Position numbers and translations under genes: made by a program
The notes under the pieces: generated by a model
What the model was told of the DNA's origin: nothing
The model's input: the letters and a program-made list of their open reading frames with translations, nothing else
The model's database searches: none
Shown here: in pieces, positions 22,901 through 33,677 of the stretch
How the letters are laid out: each line of letters opens with the position of its first letter
How positions within the stretch are numbered: position 1 is the stretch's first letter
NCBI GenBank assembly: GCA_001662425.1
Contig: BDDC01000041.1
Coordinates: 25,625 to 89,624, forward strand
DNA from: Chlamydomonas sphaeroides
Taxonomy: Eukaryota; Chlorophyta; Chlorophyceae; Chlamydomonadales; Chlamydomonadaceae
DNA length: 64,000 nucleotides
Direction of reading: 5' to 3'

Positions 22901-23358
22901 GAGCCGTCGCCCGGCGGCGCCATCGGCGGCGGCGCTGGCGCCCCCGCCGGCACCAGCCTGGCGTCGCGGCTGGCAGACCCCATCAAGGCCCTGGAGATGG
23001 TGGGTGGGCTTGTCCGACACAGGGCGAGAGCACGGCCCTGAACCCTGCGCCGCTCCCTGCCTCACCCCTACACGATGCAATCACACCAGCACCCTCCGCC
23101 CCGCCCGGCCCCGGCCCACCTGTGCAGATGATCCTGGAGGCGCAGGCCATGCGCGAGGAGGTGCTGGACCTGCGGCTGGCTGCCTGCCTGGCCTCCAACC
23201 GGCTGGTGCGGCTGGACAGCCCCATGCTGCGCGACCGCGTGGCGGAGCTGCGCGGCGAGGTGGCGGCGGCGGTGGCGGCCAGCGAGGGGCTGGCGGCGGA
23301 GCTGCTTCCGGCGCAGGGTGCAGGGCAGGGGCAAGGGGAGGGCGCGGGGCAGGCGTGA
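19958..23358 (+). CDS. Coiled-coil protein, Ala/Pro/Gln-rich, function unknown
   Basis: Five exons, 19958-19976, 20068-20128, 20324-20574, 20808-22999, 23128-23358, joined in phase give 917 aa. The N-terminus is short acidic and glycine-rich sequence (MFSGDDEGNDVLFGG). Residues about 60-85 contain VVVDDDDDNFFDDFSVN, an acidic and aromatic stretch. Three 7-residue EPPAAAT units sit near residue 147. Residues about 180-360 are a long Glu/Arg/Gln-rich heptad-like coiled coil. A Pro/Ala-rich disordered region follows to about 830, and the last exon (about residues 841-917) is again helical. The layout suggests a structural or scaffold protein, but I do not recognise the family and assign no function. 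The first two exons are only 19 and 61 nt; they are supported by matching phases and consensus donors. Confidence 0.72.
20915..20977 (+). repeat. 21-bp coding tandem repeat (3 copies)
   Basis: Unit starts GAGCCGCCAGCGGCC and encodes Glu-Pro-Pro-Ala-Ala-Ala-Thr; the third copy diverges at its end. Because the unit is a multiple of three, copy number can change without breaking the frame. Confidence 0.85.
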
Positions 23359-24047
23359 GGGAGGGGTGCTGCTAAGTATGGGGGGCGTGAGGGCGGCGCG
23401 GCGGGGTGGCGGCAGGGGGCCGGAGGCGGGGGGTTTGTCGTCAAGGCGTGCGCGTCTGGGGAGGGAAGAGCGATGGGAGGTGTGGGGGGCGGAGATGTGG
23501 GAGGGTGACGTGGGATGACGCCCCACGTGATGCTGGGCCGGCTGTGTGTCTGGCCTGCTGCAATTAAGCCAGACGACGAGGGCGAAGGATGGGGCGCACA
23601 CTGCAGGGGGGCATGATGGATGGCGTGGAGCCCGGCATGCGCGAGGGCGGCAGCAGCGCAGCAGGCTCCGGAGAGCAACGCGGATGTACACAACGGCCAA
23701 CGCTGAGCTCCCGTGCTGCCGACTGCTGTGGCCATCGCCTGGTGCACGGGTCCGTGGGTCGAGAGCCAGCAGTCGGCCTGTCTTTTACAAGGCACTGCCG
23801 GCCCGGCCTTCCGCCACAGCAGCCTCCCAGCCTCCGACGCCGTGCCGCTCAACGAGCAGCCCAGCCAGCGGCCCAGCAGACCAGCGCATCGCCCTGCCGT
23901 CCGGCGCCCGCATCGCCGGCTCCCGACCGCGCTCGCGCGCCGCAGCTGCCCGCCACCGCAGCATCGCCGCTGCCTCCGTCCTGTCCACTTGCAGCACGCC
24001 CTGCCGCCTCGTCGCTCACACGCGGCCACGCCCGCTGCCTCCGTCCT
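23359..24047. other. Convergent intergenic region
   Basis: Probably 3' UTRs of the coiled-coil gene and the Sep15-like gene. No gene is supported. Confidence 0.4.
23785..23789 (-). terminator. Candidate poly(A) signal TGTAA for the Sep15-like gene
   Basis: TTACA on the plus strand, about 260 bases beyond the stop codon at 24048. Confidence 0.45.
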
Positions 24048-25302
24048 CTAAGCGGCGGCCGTGTCGCCCTTCTTGCCCTTCTTGGCTGTCTTCTTCTTGG
24101 CGTCCTTCTTCTTTTTGCCGCCCGCCTCCTCTGCCTCCAGCAGCGCCGAGCGGTCTAGGCGCTCGTCCAGAAACTCGGCCACCTGCGCCATGGACCAGTG
24201 CCATGTACTGTATGTGTTCCAGTAATTCGTGCATATGGGCGCAAGGGAACTCAACCCCCTGCGCCAGTCTCCTCGTTGGGGTTAATGAAGGTGATCGCAC
24301 ACATGAACACACGTGTCCATGCTCAGGTGGCGGCACCCGCCGGTGCAGCTGGTCCTCTAGCCAGCCCGATAGCCAAGGCCTCAGGGAGGCCCACCTGCGC
24401 GGACCGCCACTGGTCGATGCGGACCGTCTCCGTGCCGTCGGGACCGCTCAGGCGGAGTTTGGGCCCTGCGGCGGGGTGGGAACATGAGGGTGGCCAGGCA
24501 GGGCTTGGTCGAGAACGCGGCCGGCACCGGCAGGCGCTTGCGGCGACACCACCTCCCTCCCGGACGGAACGTGGGCTGCGGAGCGTGGCGGCCTGTGAAC
24601 ACGACGCTCGCCCAGCAACGCTACGCCGCCAACGACGGTCTGCGGAAGCGGCCTCCACCCCGGCCGGGCCCTAGCCCTGCACCCCGGCCGGCTCCTCACA
24701 TGAGGACTGCACAAAGGAGACCGTCAGGTGAGGCTCGTAGGCCTTTGCGTGCTTGTCAATAAAGTCCTTGAGCTGCGGCAGGCCGCTGCGGATTTGGGGA
24801 GTAGTAAGAGGAGAGGCAGGTGCAGAGCAGGGGATGAATGGCAGGGGTGGTGAGGGGGCGGAGCCCATCAGCTACCCGCGGCAACTGGGCCGAGCGCGCA
24901 TGTAAGGGCAGCGCACAGCCGACCGGCGACCGTGAGCTGGCTGGATAGCAACGGTGCTGGCAGCTGCGCGGGGACGGCAGGCACGCGCGTCCGGCGGCGA
25001 TTGCGGGGCAGCGAGCCAGGGCGAGCGGCGGCCGGCGGGTGGGCGGCCTTGACAGTGCGTGGGCGGTGGGCCTGGGCAAGGCTGGCCTCAGGGGCCGTCG
25101 CTGCGCTGCGGAGTCGGGACCTCTCACTTGTAGCGCCACTGGTCGATCACCAGCTCCGCCGAGGTGAACTTCTTGGCCACCGGGTCCTTGACGCAGCACC
25201 GGTGGCAGTCGGCCACTAGCTCGGCGTCCTGGCGGGACGTCCGGAGGCCGCGGGACAGGGCGGGAGTCGCGTCAGCGGGCGGCGAGCAGCGTACGGCACA
25301 CG

Positions 25303-25333
<31 letters not shown>

Positions 25334-25842
25334 CATAACACTTGAACACACAGGCCATCAGCCCGGTGCTGCGCTCCCGGCGTTGCACCGGCACGAGCCG
25401 CCGCATATGCGGCCAAGCGGCCTAAAGCCAAGGCAAGGCGTGCCGGTAGTTCTCAAAACCCTGGGCCCCCCATCCCCCCCTTCGCCGGGATTGCATGGTG
25501 CTTGAGGAGGAGCCAATGCGCACCGCCCTCGGCATGACACACGGCCTTGCGCGCGGCGTGACGCCTCAACACCCGACGGCCGCGTGTACCTTGACGTATT
25601 CCTCCAGCATGGCACAGTCCGAGCAGCTCGCCTCACCCGTGAACTGGGCAGTGCGTATGGGCCAGGCGGGTGCAGTTAAGAGCGCAAGAGAGCAGGAACG
25701 GAGCAGTTGCTCAAGCGTTCAGAGCGCATGTCGATCGCTGTACTTGCTCCGCAAACCGCATGCTTACGCCGAGTTCATCACATGTCGGCTCTGTTGCTCT
25801 TGCAGCCACGATCAGCAGAGCGAAGGCTGCAGCTGCGAGCAT
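24048..25842 (-). CDS. Sep15/SELENOF-like ER protein lacking the CxU motif
   Basis: Six short exons, 25842-25768, 25643-25590, 25228-25128, 24785-24700, 24465-24395, 24182-24048, join in phase to 173 aa (human SELENOF is 165). Residues 1-16 are a signal peptide (MLAAAAFALLIVAARA). Six Cys at 21, 32, 35, 51, 54 and 55 form the Cys-rich part that in SELENOF binds the ER glycoprotein-folding sensor UGGT. The thioredoxin-like part follows: FTSAELVIDQWRYNGLPQLK, then KAYEPHLTVSFVQSSWPKLR, then DGTETVRIDQW and AEFLDERL. Where the family has a Cys-x-Sec or Cys-containing redox motif, this protein has IDQWRY, and no in-frame TGA exists. The C-terminal 25 residues are Lys-rich. Likely a redox-inactive ER quality-control partner (inference). 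Alternative splicing at exon 3/4 could restore a motif, but I saw none. Confidence 0.85.
25303..25331 (+). repeat. (AC)n microsatellite
   Basis: About 14 AC units in the second intron of the Sep15-like gene. Confidence 0.97.
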
Positions 25843-26131
25843 TGTTCTGGAACAGCCGTTTGGTTTTGCCTATACAGTGGAAATCAAATGTGCACAGAAG
25901 CGCAGAGACCTAGGTGTAAAGGTGGGCGCAGGAGGGGCATGACGACGCGCAGCAACACCGTGTCTTAACTCGGGCCCGCACCCCCGCCCCCGGCCCCCCG
26001 CCCTGTCGTGGTCCGGTCCGAAGCGGGACGGAAGGGGAGTTGCGCCTCCCCGCGGCGGCGTTGCGCAATCCCTGTGTGCATACAGCATACTACTTTGGCT
26101 GTTTACATAGCGGCAATTCTGTCAGCTTAAG
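25843..26131. promoter_or_regulatory. Divergent promoter region, Sep15-like / broken ORF
   Basis: 289 bp between two divergent start codons. It includes a C-rich tract at about 25975-26005. No clear core promoter motif. Confidence 0.4.
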
Positions 26132-27835
26132 ATGAGCAGCGAAGTCCTCGTCTCGCGCGATGTGCTTTCGGTAATATGCAAGAACTGCTCGAAGGCATGC
26201 CGGCCTCGAGTGCTTAACACGCAATTCAGGGAAGCATACGATGCGAGCCTTCTGGAGCTGCGGCTGGGCGGGCTCGATGCGCATGCAGCGGTAACGTTCG
26301 TGCGGCGTGCGATCGCATCTGGCTGTCGTCCGAAGGCACTGTCGTTCAAGCCATCGGCCGGGTCCAACGGACTCTGGACGGAGGCGCTGTGAGTCAGGGC
26401 GGGCCACGCATGCTTGGCAGCTTGCCTCGCAGCTTCCTCCTGTTGTGCGCACCTTACCCCTCAACCTCTGCTGCAGCTCCTCGCTTCTCGATGGTGAACA
26501 TGCCTCATCAGATATCTTGCGCGAAGCTACGTGCCTGAAGCTCAGCGGTTCCAGCCTGCTCATCAAAGCCGCCCAACGGCTGGCAGGGGCTGGCGGCCCA
26601 GCTGCCGCAGCTCGACAGCGTCAACGTCTCCTTGTCAGCCGAAGACACCGCGAGCGTCCTGCGTGCCCTCTTACTCGTGGCCGGACGCCTTGAATCGATC
26701 GGGGGCATCGAGGTGGACCTATTGGAACCGCAGCAGGCGGCGCTGCTGCAGCACATCACCGCGCTGCGCAGCATCGCAGCGCAGGCTGAAGACCCAGCCA
26801 GCGTCCGGGAGCTGCTGCAGCCGCTCACAGCACTACAGCAGCTCAAGCTCCACGTGCCCTGGCGGTGCCGAGCTCACCCTCGCGCGGCTCCTTGACGGCG
26901 CGCCAGAGGCGCTGCGGGAGCTGCACGCCCCAGGCCCCGCGCTGCGAGTGGAGCCTGGACAGGCGCTGGATGCGGCCACCTCCAGCGCTCTGGCCCGGCT
27001 GACCAGCCTGACAACGCGTTTGGCACGCGGCCCACCCCGGCCGCTGGTGGCTGCGCTACGGTCGGTCACGACCCTCAACCTGTACCGTCACGACCGGCAA
27101 ACAGACGCGGACAGGCGGGTCCGGGCCGCCGACCTGGCCTCGTGCGGCCAGCTGCGCAGCCTGGCGCTGTGCGGCTGCACCCTGCACGTCACCGGGCTCG
27201 AGGCGCGGACCAGCCTGACGCGGCTCGTGTACGAGGACGCCACGGACGCGGAGGACTTGCAGGAGCTCTCCCGCCCGCTGACGTGGCTGCCCGGGCCGTG
27301 GCCGCTGCCACCGGCGCTGCAGGAGATGTCCATCCTGATGGGCAAGCCGCCGCCCGAGCAGCTCGCGGCGCTGCAGCCGGCCGGCGACGGCTGCCTGCTG
27401 CGCAGCGTGCGGTTCGGCGCATCCTGGGGCGAGGCAGCGCTGGAGCTCTACCCCTCTCGCCACCTGGTGCAGTCGGGCCACCTGCGGCCAGCGGCTGCGG
27501 CGGCGATCCAAGGCGCCGTGCGGCTGCTGACGGGGCGCTGGAGCCAGGGCGTGCTGGGTGTACAGATTCACAGGCCCGGCGCTATCCCGGGGAGATTGCC
27601 AGACGGCACCCGCAGGTGGCTAGCCAAAGTGGGCAGGTGCGGTTGCATTGGCAAGCGGTGTGTGTCGGGAGGTACAATGTGGATCGGACGAGCGATGTGG
27701 GTCGGCGGTGTTGTACCCCTCCTGTACTTGCACAAGAACGTCGACCCTATGTCGCAGTGGCCGAGGCGTGCACGTGCGCTGCTGCCTACAGGCTGGCGGC
27801 TCCCGACCTGCGCAGAGTGGGCCTCAAGGCAGTAG
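26132..27835 (+). pseudogene. Repeat-like hypothetical gene broken by two frame changes
   Basis: Exon 1 is 26132-26388 (MSSEVLVSRDVLSVICKNC...), with a strong donor CT|GTGAGT, and exon 2 begins at 26477. The frame then changes by +1 near 26580 and again near 26860; after each change the same kind of sequence continues: leucine-rich, with phrases such as LPQLDSVNVSLSAEDTASVL, LTALQQLKLHVP and CGQLRSLALCGCTLHVTGLE. The spacing of Leu and of the segments resembles degenerate leucine-rich-repeat proteins that form large families in these algae. The clear open sequence fades after about 27600. No intron with GT-AG ends fits either break. It may be a recent pseudogene, or the assembly may contain two indels. 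TGTAA at 28795 could be its poly(A) signal. Confidence 0.5.
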
Positions 27836-29095
27836 CACGCCGTCCGCGGCATGCGCAGGAGGTAAGGGACGCGTTGGAGCGCCCACCCTGGAGACCCTCC
27901 GAGTACTTGGGCTCTGGGTGGCGCGGTGTGCGCCACCTCAGAGTGCGCCACCACAGAGCGCTCCCGCTTAGATGATGCGCAGAGGCTGTTACTGGCTCGA
28001 GCTGTAGCGTGCAACCGCGCAGCAAGGAGAAGCGCCACGCTGAAGACTGCCGGCTGGCATGGCCCCTGCGCCGTCTGCTCCCGCTCTGTTGCGCCTGGTC
28101 ACTCCGGGCCCGCTGCTATGTTTGCAGGTTGTTGTTTCGCCTATGCCGCGCCTATGTCGGGGTACCTATACTACGGCGCCCCATTGCGCCTATCTCCGCG
28201 CCAAGGCGCCATGCTGCGCTGCGGCTTGGATCTGGGGGAAAGTAGGGCGCCCAGCTGCCCGCCGCCAGCCAGTGCCGGCAACAGAGTACGACCCTATCAC
28301 GGTTAGTTGTGTATCCGCCTTCATCGGAACGCATCATGTGTTGGTCTACATGAGCAGGCATTACCAGGTGTTGCAGGCTGGCCTCGGCTCTGTGCTCTGT
28401 CAAGGAGCGCTGGAGCAGGCAGGGGCGCTCTCCCCAGGGCGCTGGCCTAGCCTGGCCCTGCCTGTCAGGGGAGCTCGCACCGTAGCCTGCCTGCAGGGCC
28501 CTGCCTTGATCCAGATGTATGGCGCTGCGTCGTGTGTCTCATTGTGATTGAACCATTGCATTTGGGAGTTGTCCTAGGCACCTAAAAGCGCTTCTGACGG
28601 GGCCGGACGTGGCAACATGTCACATGCCAACTTCGCACAAGTCCCAACACGGCCCGACTAGGGCTGTGTGTGTTGCCACACTATTCATATGGTAACTTGT
28701 GTCGATGATCGATGCGCCGAAGGCAGGCTCCTGGCCAGCGGGGTGCCTGGGAAAGGGTTCTCCCGCCAACACGGTGCATTACGGCCTGCGCTGATGTAAT
28801 TGCGCAATTGCGCAAAGCCGCGCTCGTTTTCTACAACCAACATCAACGACGAGCTTGCACTGTAGATAACAGTAACAGCCTAATTCACGACACTCCCAGC
28901 AACGCTATTTCGGTTGTGCTGGTCAGCACAAGAGCAGCCCCACAAGCCGGAACTGCATTGCCCTCGCCATAGAAAGAAAGCAAACAGTCGCATAGCCCTC
29001 AATACTAACAAAGTTTGGTCTAGGGTCAGCTCTGACGAGGACAACTCGGAGTCCGCTCGTCGCCTTGCCGTCTTGCCGTTCTGGGAGGAGCTGCC
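27836..29095. other. Intergenic region upstream of PEX11
   Basis: No convincing gene. Contains TGTAA at 28795-28799. Open frames near 28009-28550 have no family resemblance and no splice support. Confidence 0.4.
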
Positions 29096-32000
29096 ATGGC
29101 AACCTATGCCGATCATCTAAATGTGTGGCGCGGGCGCAAAGCTTGCTGCTCATCGGTGGCTCCCGCGACCTTTCGCGCCGACACCCCTTGCGCTTCCTGC
29201 CTTCCTTTGGACAGGTCATCAAGGGCTTCTGTGACAAAGCCGATGGCAAGGATAAGCTTACTGCGCTCATACAGGTGACCGCCACCCGGACCCGGCGTGT
29301 GGCCTGCCGATGTCACCCCTGCGCCCCTTCACCAGCCTATGCGCTGAGCCAGCGACCCGCCAGCAGCAATAAAACGCATCCTCCCGCCCCACACGCCGCC
29401 GCACGCTGTGCAGTATGCCTGCCTGTTCATTTCGGCCGGCGAGCCCGGCAACATCAAAAAGATCCAGGCGTCGGTGACGGCGGCGCGCAAGGTCTTCCGC
29501 GTCATGCGGGTGAGCGAGGCACTCCATCAGCATGCATCGCGGGGCGCATCCCGTGGCCTTGAAGCGTCAGCCCCGCCTGTGAGCGTCAGGAGGCCTCCCA
29601 CAGGGCCAGGCGGCCAGTCCTTGCCCACAGCCCCCGGCAAAGCGTTCGTGCGTCTGCACCCATCTGGCCTGCCCGTGTTCGTCTTGGGGCACTGCAACCC
29701 ACAGCACATTAGTCACAGCACAATATGCTGCCGCCCGAGCTGGACAGGCCGGCCACATTGCTTAGGGGCCAGCGTCCATGACGCGCACCTTGCGTCCAAC
29801 CCACCGCCCCGTCCCAGCCCCTCCGCCAATCCTTCCCGGGGGATCCCTTGGCCGACCCACATGGACGCACGCGGTGTAGCTGCCCGCACGGTCCCGGTCC
29901 CGGCCTCTCAAGGCCGGTGCATCCGCGGTGTTCCTGCCCGGCTGGTCGCCCTCGGCGTGCACCCGGCGCGCGCCCCGACATGCAAGGGCCAGGCACTGCA
30001 GCGCCTGCGTCGCCCCAGCGAACCTCGGCCCCTGCTCCCCTGCTCCAATCACCCCGCAACCGCCACGCTGCCTTCTGCCCCAGCCACCACATTTTTGCTG
30101 TGCTGCGTGTCTTGGCACCCTGCGGCCAAGTTATCCCCCTTGTCGCAACCCTCCACCTAACCCCCACAGCCCTTGGAGCTGGTGACTCCGCTGCTCATCC
30201 AGCCGGGCTTCACCGGCAAGCAGCCCATGGGCATCGAGGCCATCAACAAGGTGGGGCCAGCACGGGAACTTGGGGAATGGGAGCATGACGCAAAGCATTT
30301 ACGGGGGCCCGGCGCGCCAAGTGACGTTGGACAGGCGCGCTGGTTGCAGCCCCGCCGGTTGCGCTAATTGAAGACGTTGTGAGAATGACGCGTGGGAGCA
30401 GAGACGCAACTGTGAACTCGGGCGGGCCCGCGGGGCAGTCAAGCCTCAGGAATAGGGCATGCGCAGCCGAGCTTCTGCGGTTCTTCACAGGGCCGGCGGC
30501 ACTGTATCATGGGCTGCGCGCTCCCCAACCCCTTCCCTCGTCCCACGGCCCTAGTGTTTCCCGTTGGAGCCCTGGCCCCTCGCGTGATTTTGCATGCGCG
30601 CGCGGTTGGATGCACGGGCCGGGCCCGTACAGCCGCAGTCCCGCCCCAACTTCAAGCCCCCCGCCCGCCCCTAAGAGCCATTCGCGATAATCGCATGCAC
30701 CCATTTGCGAGAACCCGTCACAGCCCCCTTGCCTCTGCCTTTGCCTGTCACCTCTCCGCAGGCCAAGGCGGTGCTGATGGCGGTCTACTTTGGGGCCGAC
30801 CACGTGGTGTGGGCGCACCAGATCGGCCTCATCGCCGACAAGAAGGTCGGGGAGAGGTGAGGCGGAAGCGAAACCGAGGGGCGCCCGCACGGCAAGGAAG
30901 AGGCGAGCGCATGGCACGAAGAGGAACATAGCACGGGTGGGTCGGCCGGGGAGGAGGCCGTTGGGGGCGGAGGAGCGAGGGAGGGCGTGCTCTGGGCTGA
31001 AGTGGCGGCTGCAGGCCTTGGCAAGAGGTGCGGCTGCAGCATGCGGTGAAGCTGCTGACACCGCGGGGGCATGGAGCCATCCGCTTGTGGCGCCGAGCTT
31101 GGAGGCTGCTTTGGCGCTGTTGTTCCTAGCCCGGACGTGCCGTCCTCATCGTGGTGCCTAGGCCCACTGCTTGCCCACACGTGGCCCCAGGGCCAGCTGC
31201 TTTGCCAACGGCTTGCCAATCTCCATGCATCCCCGGCACGTGCCCACCGCTCCTCTGACTCCGCCCCCGCCTGCACCTTCGCCCCCCTTTATCGCCCCCA
31301 GGTTCCAGAAGCTGTCGCTATGGTCGTGGGCGCTGGGCTCGGTCTGCACTGTGGCCACCGAGAGCTACGGCATTGCGGCGGCCAGCGTGGTGGGTGCGGC
31401 GTGGGCCCGGCTGGCGGGCTGCGTTGGGCCTGCATAGAGGGTGCACCGTGGCATGCTGTGGGCTGTGGTGTGCTCAACCCCTGTGGTGGCGACTGTGCGC
31501 CGTAGGTGCGCAAGGAGGGCGAGAGCGAGGAGGACTACGCCAAGCGCGTGGAGACGGTCAAGGCGGCCATCAACCAGAAGCTGCTGGTGCTCGTGCACGC
31601 GCTGTTCCAGGTGGGGCGCCGCTGCGGGGGCTGCTGCGGGCTGGGGCGCGCGGGCGGTAGGTCCAGAGCGCGCGCGCTCTTTCAATGTCGCCGTCAGTCT
31701 GTGTCAGCCAGCAAGGGCTGCCGAGGTGCGCTGTCTCGCACACAGTCTGCCCTTGTGGCACTGGTGACGTGGCAGCAGCTGCCAAGGCCCGCAGCTCGCC
31801 TGGCGTCCGCCGCACGCACTATTCTTGGCCGTCTTGCCCTCGGGTTGCCACCCTGCTCATCACGCCCTTCTGTTTGCGCCATCACAGTCGGCAGCCCGCC
31901 TGGCCCCTAACACACGAACCCTGCCCATTCCCCTCCTCCTCTTATGCGTCCCGCAGGCGGCTCTGGCGGCGGGCCTGCTGCAGCTGCTGCCCTTCAAGCC

Positions 32001-32106
32001 GCGCACTGTGGGCTTCATCGGAGTGGTGGCCTCGGCCATGAACTGCTACTTCCTGCTGCCCTCGTACCCCAAGCCCGTGGCGGCGCCTAAGGCCAAGGCG
32101 CAGTAG
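29096..32106 (+). CDS. PEX11: Peroxisomal membrane protein PEX11
   Basis: Shapes, elongates and divides peroxisomes from the peroxisomal membrane. Eight exons, 29096-29122, 29215-29274, 29414-29509, 30170-30250, 30762-30856, 31302-31389, 31506-31610, 31957-32106, all in phase, give 233 aa, close to the ~235 aa of plant PEX11c/d/e. Recognisable parts are DKADGKDKLTALIQYACLFI at the N-terminal amphipathic region, AARKVFRVMR, YFGADHVVWAHQIGLI, SWALGSVCTVATESYG, and the C-terminal GLLQLLPFKPRTVGFIGVVA, where the plant family has GLLQL and a TPR(V)xG motif. The tail is PKAKAQ. Exon 1 codes only nine residues and is chosen because its donor keeps phase 0 (AAT|GTGTGG). Intron 3 (29510-30169) and intron 5 (30857-31301) hold nothing recognisable. 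Membership is secure; subtype not assigned. Confidence 0.93.
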
Positions 32107-32608
32107 TGGGCGCGACTGGGGTTCGGCGGCGTGTCGTCTCGTTTGGGGTTGGGCAGGAGCAAGGGGTCGTCAAGGGGCAGGAAGAGGAGGGTAGTGGAGC
32201 GGGCCTGGGGAAGGCGAGCTTGCAGCTGGCCGGGGCCGCGGGGGCGTGTCGGGGCAGCAGAGCATGATGTGGGGGGGCGGTGGGAAGCGAGGGAAGGGGT
32301 TGGTGTGTTTGTGGTGTGTTCGTGTCGTAAATTTGGGGCCCCGGCCACAACAGTCGCAGGCAGGTGGAATAAGCCATTGGCGGCGCCGCGCCTTGCGGCT
32401 CTGTGCGCACTCAAGCCTCCCTCAGCTGTGGGCCCGTATGCTGCGTGTGTGCTAGCTGTCACGGGAGCATGCACGGCGGCATCGGCACAGCGAGTCTTGA
32501 GATGCGCTGCTTCCGACGCTGGACGGGGGTACAGTTGGACGCTATTGTCCAAGGCGCTTGGGCTGCGCAGGGCGTGGTCTCAAGAATGCAAACATGCCGC
32601 TATCCCTC

Positions 32609-32613
32609 TGTAA
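32609..32613 (+). terminator. Candidate poly(A) signal TGTAA for PEX11
   Basis: TGTAA about 500 bases past the PEX11 stop. Confidence 0.5.
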
Positions 32614-33129
32614 ATGTTTGTGTGGTGTAAACCCCTGGCCCTGGCGTCGTGCTAGCCCCGCAATGCACGCTGCGAAGCGCAGCGCCAGCAGCTACTGGTC
32701 TGGTCTGGAATGGTCCTGTCGTGGATTGTGAGCTGCCGTCGCCAAAGCAGGCGGATGGATACTCTAGGCCGGAAGGAGTTGGGGCCGTATGGGGTCGCGT
32801 TGCGGTCGTGTGAGGACCTGCCGGCCAGCTGCGCGCCCTCCGCCGTCAAAAACAGACCATGGCCCAGATAGGGCGCGCCGGACGAGGGCGCGTGCGCTGG
32901 GGTGGAGGGCGAGTGCGCCGCGGAGGGCACGTGCGATGGGGGGCGAAGGTGGGGGAGTTGCCGTCCGCTGGCAGCCTGCACGTACCGGATGTGGCGCCCT
33001 ACGGCCATAGCAGGAGGCCAGAGATGAGAGGTGCGTCGCATGGGTGTGCTTGCAGGGCGTGCTGCGGGGTGCTGAGCAGGGCCGAAGGAGGCGAGCGTGT
33101 GGCAGCCCCACGGTGACGCCGGGGATGTT

Positions 33130-33156
33130 GTATGCCCCTGACCGCCAGGGGCATAC
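33130..33156. repeat. Perfect 11-bp inverted repeat (hairpin, 5-nt loop)
   Basis: GTATGCCCCTG, loop ACCGC, then CAGGGGCATAC. The arms pair without mismatch. It lies between PEX11 and the fibrillin gene, about 520 bases past the PEX11 poly(A) motif. Confidence 0.9.
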
Positions 33157-33677
33157 CACCAGACCAGGGCCATAACACCATCCCTAGGGCACGCTCAACT
33201 GGTTGGCGGGAAGCTGGCGGGAAGCGGGCGGGGTGTACGTTCGGGTCAGGGGTCTGCGGTGGAGCCGCGTCGCCTGCAGGCGTCAGCTCGCCGCCGCCGC
33301 GCCACTTGCGCGATTCGGGGTACCGTTCGATTCCGAATTGGTACGTGATCCGTTGCAGGGGACCCTGGTGCGGGTGAAGGCGTGGACGGGCGGGAAGGGG
33401 CAGGACGTGCTGTGGGGGGTGTTCGTTCTGAACAGTGCTTTACAGTAACATACGTAGCATAATGTGCATATCGGCCTACAATGTATAATGCAGATGTTGA
33501 ATGCAGGAGCTGCCGCAGGGGTGTGGCGGGGGGTGTAGCGAGAGGGGGGGGGGGCGCGGGGGCACCGACTCCTTGGCCGTGCCATGCCGTGCGGGTATGC
33601 CTCTGTCAAGGAAGTTGGCCATGTTCCTTATTCACCGTGTCATATACATACCTACATTCATCACTCGACCATCCAAA

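Larger units (their letters stand above)
32107..33677. other. Intergenic region, PEX11 / fibrillin
   Basis: Starts with the PEX11 3' UTR (to about 32630) and holds the perfect hairpin at 33130-33156. Just before the fibrillin ATG is a G-run (33545-33555). No gene is supported. Confidence 0.45.

Noticed and set aside
20692..22986. Long minus-strand open frame (764 codons) opposite the coiled-coil gene
   Set aside because: Antisense shadow of the coding exon; Ser/Cys/Ala runs mirror the CAG/GAG-rich coiled-coil codons.
25128..25130. TGA right after exon 3 of the Sep15-like gene considered as a selenocysteine codon
   Set aside because: The TGA is part of the donor GTGAGA and is spliced out; reading through gives no Sep15-like continuation, and the next exon joins in phase.
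28059..28547. Plus-strand open frame of 162 codons upstream of PEX11
   Set aside because: No recognisable domain, no plausible introns, and overlapping open frames in all phases.
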